Assembly: GCA_002431345.1 (NCBI GenBank)
Contig: DJEN01000052.1
Coordinates: forward strand, 1 to 15,097
From: Megasphaera sp. UBA5897
Lineage (GTDB): Bacteria; Bacillota; Negativicutes; Veillonellales; Megasphaeraceae
Reading direction: 5' to 3'
DNA length: 15,097 nucleotides
A program made the translations under genes and the position numbers. The notes beneath the pieces are model-generated. The model ran no database searches, had not been told where the DNA came from, and saw only the letters and a program-made list of their open reading frames with translations. Every line of letters begins with the position of its first letter. Position 1 is the first letter of the stretch. This document shows positions 12,729-15,097 of the stretch, piece after piece.

Positions 12729-12777
12729 CAGTTGCATATTCTATAATAATAGTATATGATAACATGAAATGCAACTG
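12729..12777. promoter_or_regulatory. Overlapping divergent promoters framed by an inverted repeat
   Basis: CAGTTGCAT (12729-12737) and ATGCAACTG (12769-12777) are a perfect 9-bp inverted repeat, 31 nt apart. Each arm holds TTGCAT in -35 position: on + TTGCAT (12732-12737), 17 nt, TATGAT (12755-12760), leading to the TRIC gene; on minus TTGCAT (complement of 12769-12774), 17 nt, TATTAT (complement of 12746-12751), leading to tadA. The two promoters occupy the same DNA and could not be bound together. A repressor site across the arms is an alternative reading. A TATAAT at 12742-12747 has no good -35. Confidence 0.55.
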
Positions 12778-12802
12778 TAAGGGGAAAGGTGGAAAAAGAG
12801 AG

Positions 12803-13468
12803 ATGCAGTCGATATGGTGGCAGATTTTTGATATATTGGGTACGACAGCCTTTGCGTTGTCAGGCGCGCTCGCGGCTATTTCCAGACGGATGGACGTGTT
12901 TGGTATTTTTGTCTTAGCTGCGGCGACGGCTGTCGGCGGCGGTATTGTCCGCGACGTGCTGCTGGGGAGTATACCGCCGGCAGCGTTTAAGACCAGTTTG
13001 TATTTATGGATTATTTTGGCAACGATACTGCTCTGCAGTATGAGCGTGCGCTACATTCGCGCGTCTTCCCACAGGCGGTTTATCCATTACAGCCTGGCCG
13101 TGTATCTTTGCTGTGATGCCGTGGGCTTAGGCTCCTTTACCGTAACGGGGACATTGCTTGGATGTTTTTATTATCCGGAATATTGGATTTTGTGCGTGAC
13201 ATTGGGCGTATTGACGGCTGTCGGCGGCGGCGTCATCCGCGACGTACTGGCAGGCCGCATTCCCGGCGTACTCAAGCAGGAAATTTATGCTACGGCTTCC
13301 ATTGCAGGTGCTTTGGCGATTTGGGGACTGTACGTCCAGCAGCACGTGTCACTCAATCTGGCAGCCGTTATTGGCTTTGTCCTCACCGTAGGACTGCGTC
13401 TGGTCGCCGTCTATTTCCATTGGAACCTGCCCCGCGTCAAGCGTTCGGCAAAGAATAGGTTGTTTTGA
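12803..13468 (+). CDS. TRIC-type/UPF0126 membrane protein (cation channel or glycine transporter family)
   Basis: This 221-residue, seven-helix membrane protein is made of two UPF0126 (PF03458) repeats. The matching signatures are AVGGGIVRDVLLGSIP in the first repeat (about 43-58) and AVGGGVIRDVLAGRIP in the second (about 129-144), the Gly-kinked helices that line the pore in prokaryotic TRIC channels. E. coli relatives are YadS and YicG; prokaryotic TRIC proteins conduct monovalent cations, and some members are annotated as glycine transporters. The ATG at 12803 is preceded by AAGGTGG, 10 nt away. An earlier in-frame ATG at 12764 has no ribosome site and lies at or before the predicted transcript start. 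A basic tail (VKRSAKNR) suits the inside-positive end. The family is certain, the substrate not. Confidence 0.88.
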   Translation: MQSIWWQIFDILGTTAFALSGALAAISRRMDVFGIFVLAAATAVGGGIVRDVLLGSIPPAAFKTSLYLWIILATILLCSMSVRYIRASSHRRFIHYSLAVYLCCDAVGLGSFTVTGTLLGCFYYPEYWILCVTLGVLTAVGGGVIRDVLAGRIPGVLKQEIYATASIAGALAIWGLYVQQHVSLNLAAVIGFVLTVGLRLVAVYFHWNLPRVKRSAKNRLF

Positions 13469-13486
13469 TTTTATTTTCCATCAAAT

Positions 13487-13497
13487 TTTGGTATAAT
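13487..13497 (+). promoter_or_regulatory. Extended -10 promoter for the DUF4127 gene
   Basis: TATAAT (13492-13497) is preceded by TGG, an extended -10. The -35 is poor: TTGATT at 13465-13470 is 21 nt away and 17-nt spacing gives TTTTAT. The start would be near 13504, about 30 nt before the TTG start codon. Confidence 0.6.
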
Positions 13498-13532
13498 CAA
13501 TACTATCATGAGTGAAAGTAGGAGTGGTAAAT

Positions 13533-15097
13533 TTGAATATAGTACAGAGAGCCTTAGGGGCTGCTGTAGTCAGTGTATTGGTCAGTATCGGGCCAACTGC
13601 ATTGGCACGGACTATTTTGTATGTGCCGCAGGACAATCGTCCCGTTGATTTTGCCTATACCGTGCGGACTGCCGAAGAAGCCGGGTATACTGTGATTACG
13701 CCGCCGGAACGGTATTTGTCCGGTTCTAATTTTCATGGCCAGCCGGACAAACTGATGGACTGGGTAGACGAACATGCCGGCCAGGCAGACGCGATGGTTT
13801 TATCCATCGATTCGCTGGTCTACGGCGGGCTTGTCGATTCGCGCAAGCACAACCTGACGATGGAAACGATGCAGGCGCGCCTGACCAAAGTCGAAGGGCT
13901 GCACCAAAAATATAAACAAGTGCCTATTTATGCGTTTAGCACGGTTATGCGCAGCCCCTGGGCAGGCGGCAAGGGCGTAGAACCGGACTATTACCTGCAG
14001 TACGGCTCGGATATGTACCAGCTGGCGTCGCTGCAGGCCAAAATGGATACAGAAAGCCTGAGCCCGCAGGAACGCAGCGATTGGTTTTCTATCATGCGCC
14101 GCGTGCCTATGGAATACTTGCAGGACTGGTACGACCGGCGGCATAAAAATATGATGATCAACTGCCGGCTGATTCAAGATGCCAAAAAAGGCATTTTTAC
14201 GTATTTTAGTCTGGGCCATGACGACAACTCCGTCAACACCCAGTCTTCGCTGGAATCGAAATACTTGGAAATGGCAGGAGAAACGATTCCCAAGACATCT
14301 TTTGGCTCGTTTCCCGGCGCGGACCAGCTAGGCCTGCTGCTGATTACCCGGGCCAATAACGATTTCAACAACTACCATCCCAAAGTGACGGTCATTTATC
14401 CCTTGGGCGGCGGCGAAAAGACGGTCCCCAGCTATGACGGACAGGCGATTGGCAAGACGATTGCCTCTCATGTCGAAGCCATTGGCGGCACGATGACGGA
14501 CAAAGAACGGCCGGATTTGGTATTGGCAGTCAACACGCCGCTGACGACCTCGACCAGTGAATCAGGAAACTTTGAAAACTTCCCGATTATGCTGCAGTCT
14601 ACGAAAGACTTTTTGGCACAAATAGAAAAAGCTGTCACGGCAGGCATTCCGGTCAGCCTGGTCGATATGGCCTTTTCCAACGGTTCAGACAATACGCTGG
14701 TCTATGGCCTGTATCAAGATAACATGATGTACCGGCTGGCAGCCTACAACGGCTGGAACACGGCCAGCAACTCCGTAGGATACGGCATCTCCCAGGGCGT
14801 ACTGTTCCGGTATATGACGGATGACGCGCACCGGAACATGTTGACAACGCAGTATTTGGACAACTGGGCGTACCAAGCCAACATCCGCGACTACATCTAC
14901 CGCATGCAGCAAAAAGTAGAAGCCGGCACGGTCAAACGGTATTACCCGACCGTCATGGGAGAAATGCAGAGCCGGACAAAAGAACAAGTACAGCGGTATG
15001 CTGCGACATATCTGGGCGTAGACCCCAAGACGATTCAAGTCACGCTGCCGTGGAACCGCCTCTTTGAAGTATATATTGACGTACATCCCAAAGCCGA
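13533..15097 (+). CDS. DUF4127 family exported protein, cut by the window end
   Basis: The reading frame is open for 521 codons to the last base; the C-terminus is missing. It starts with TTG, with AGGAG at 13520-13524, 8 nt upstream; no in-frame ATG is near. A signal peptide of about 25 residues (hydrophobic core AAVVSVLVSIG, cleavage near ALA) precedes TILYVPQDNRPVDF, the typical DUF4127 opening, then SIDSLVYGGLVDSR, FSTVMRSPW, SLGHDDN and GADQLGLLL. The Asp- and His-containing motifs look like a metal- or sugar-binding active site, but the family has no known reaction. It has its own extended -10 promoter, 65 nt after the TRIC gene. Because of its missing end it would not appear in a search for complete frames. 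Family assignment is good; function unknown. Confidence 0.87.
   Translation, partial: MNIVQRALGAAVVSVLVSIGPTALARTILYVPQDNRPVDFAYTVRTAEEAGYTVITPPERYLSGSNFHGQPDKLMDWVDEHAGQADAMVLSIDSLVYGGLVDSRKHNLTMETMQARLTKVEGLHQKYKQVPIYAFSTVMRSPWAGGKGVEPDYYLQYGSDMYQLASLQAKMDTESLSPQERSDWFSIMRRVPMEYLQDWYDRRHKNMMINCRLIQDAKKGIFTYFSLGHDDNSVNTQSSLESKYLEMAGETIPKTSFGSFPGADQLGLLLITRANNDFNNYHPKVTVIYPLGGGEKTVPSYDGQAIGKTIASHVEAIGGTMTDKERPDLVLAVNTPLTTSTSESGNFENFPIMLQSTKDFLAQIEKAVTAGIPVSLVDMAFSNGSDNTLVYGLYQDNMMYRLAAYNGWNTASNSVGYGISQGVLFRYMTDDAHRNMLTTQYLDNWAYQANIRDYIYRMQQKVEAGTVKRYYPTVMGEMQSRTKEQVQRYAATYLGVDPKTIQVTLPWNRLFEVYIDVHPKA

Noticed and set aside
13508..13650. ATG at 13508 as start of a small gene before DUF4127
   Set aside because: It is in another frame, lacks a ribosome site, and runs through the signal peptide region of the DUF4127 gene.

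Overview
The window looks like chromosome of a low-to-mid-GC Negativicutes bacterium (Firmicutes with an outer membrane), most like Megasphaera, Dialister or other Veillonellaceae. This rests on protein flavour and gene mix (ECF S component, FliB-like protein, DUF4127, TatD-associated radical SAM protein), not on a marker gene, so the genus is a guess. There are no rRNA or tRNA genes, no CRISPR array, no transposase and no phage genes. Coding density is high, and most genes have good Shine-Dalgarno sites and recognisable sigma-A-type promoters.

Left part (1-2404, + strand): an operon of an ECF transporter S component (170-694), pyridoxamine/pyridoxine kinase (720-1547) and a TatD-associated-type radical SAM protein (1562-2224). 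It is preceded by a structured leader of about 100 nt and closed by a hairpin terminator after an array of 7-bp repeats. The pairing suggests vitamin B6 uptake and salvage.

Middle part (2455-7806, + strand): a site-2-protease-family M50 protein with a small exported protein of unknown function; then HtpX (membrane M48 protease) with a secreted or membrane protein that resembles only the N-terminal half of Tim44-like proteins; then a short FliB-like Cys-cluster protein directly behind a terminator hairpin; then ribonuclease E/G with its own strong promoter inside the end of the fliB-like gene. Much of this block concerns envelope proteolysis and RNA decay.

Right part (7853-15097, mixed strands): a two-component system on the minus strand with the histidine kinase first and the OmpR-type regulator second, overlapping by 23 nt; a secreted ComEC-type metallo-beta-lactamase-fold hydrolase (+); an exported SIMPL-domain protein (-) converging on it over a long bidirectional terminator; tadA (-) diverging from a TRIC/UPF0126 membrane channel (+) over two fully overlapping antiparallel promoters; and a DUF4127 exported protein (+) cut by the window end.

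The most notable items beyond ordinary genes are: (i) three arrays of a TTTRTAG-like heptad, each starting exactly at the base after the stop codon of a + strand gene; (ii) the B6-operon leader, where one 6-nt segment can pair with two alternative partners, one of them next to the ribosome binding site; (iii) the face-to-face tadA/TRIC promoters whose -35 boxes are the arms of a 9-bp inverted repeat.
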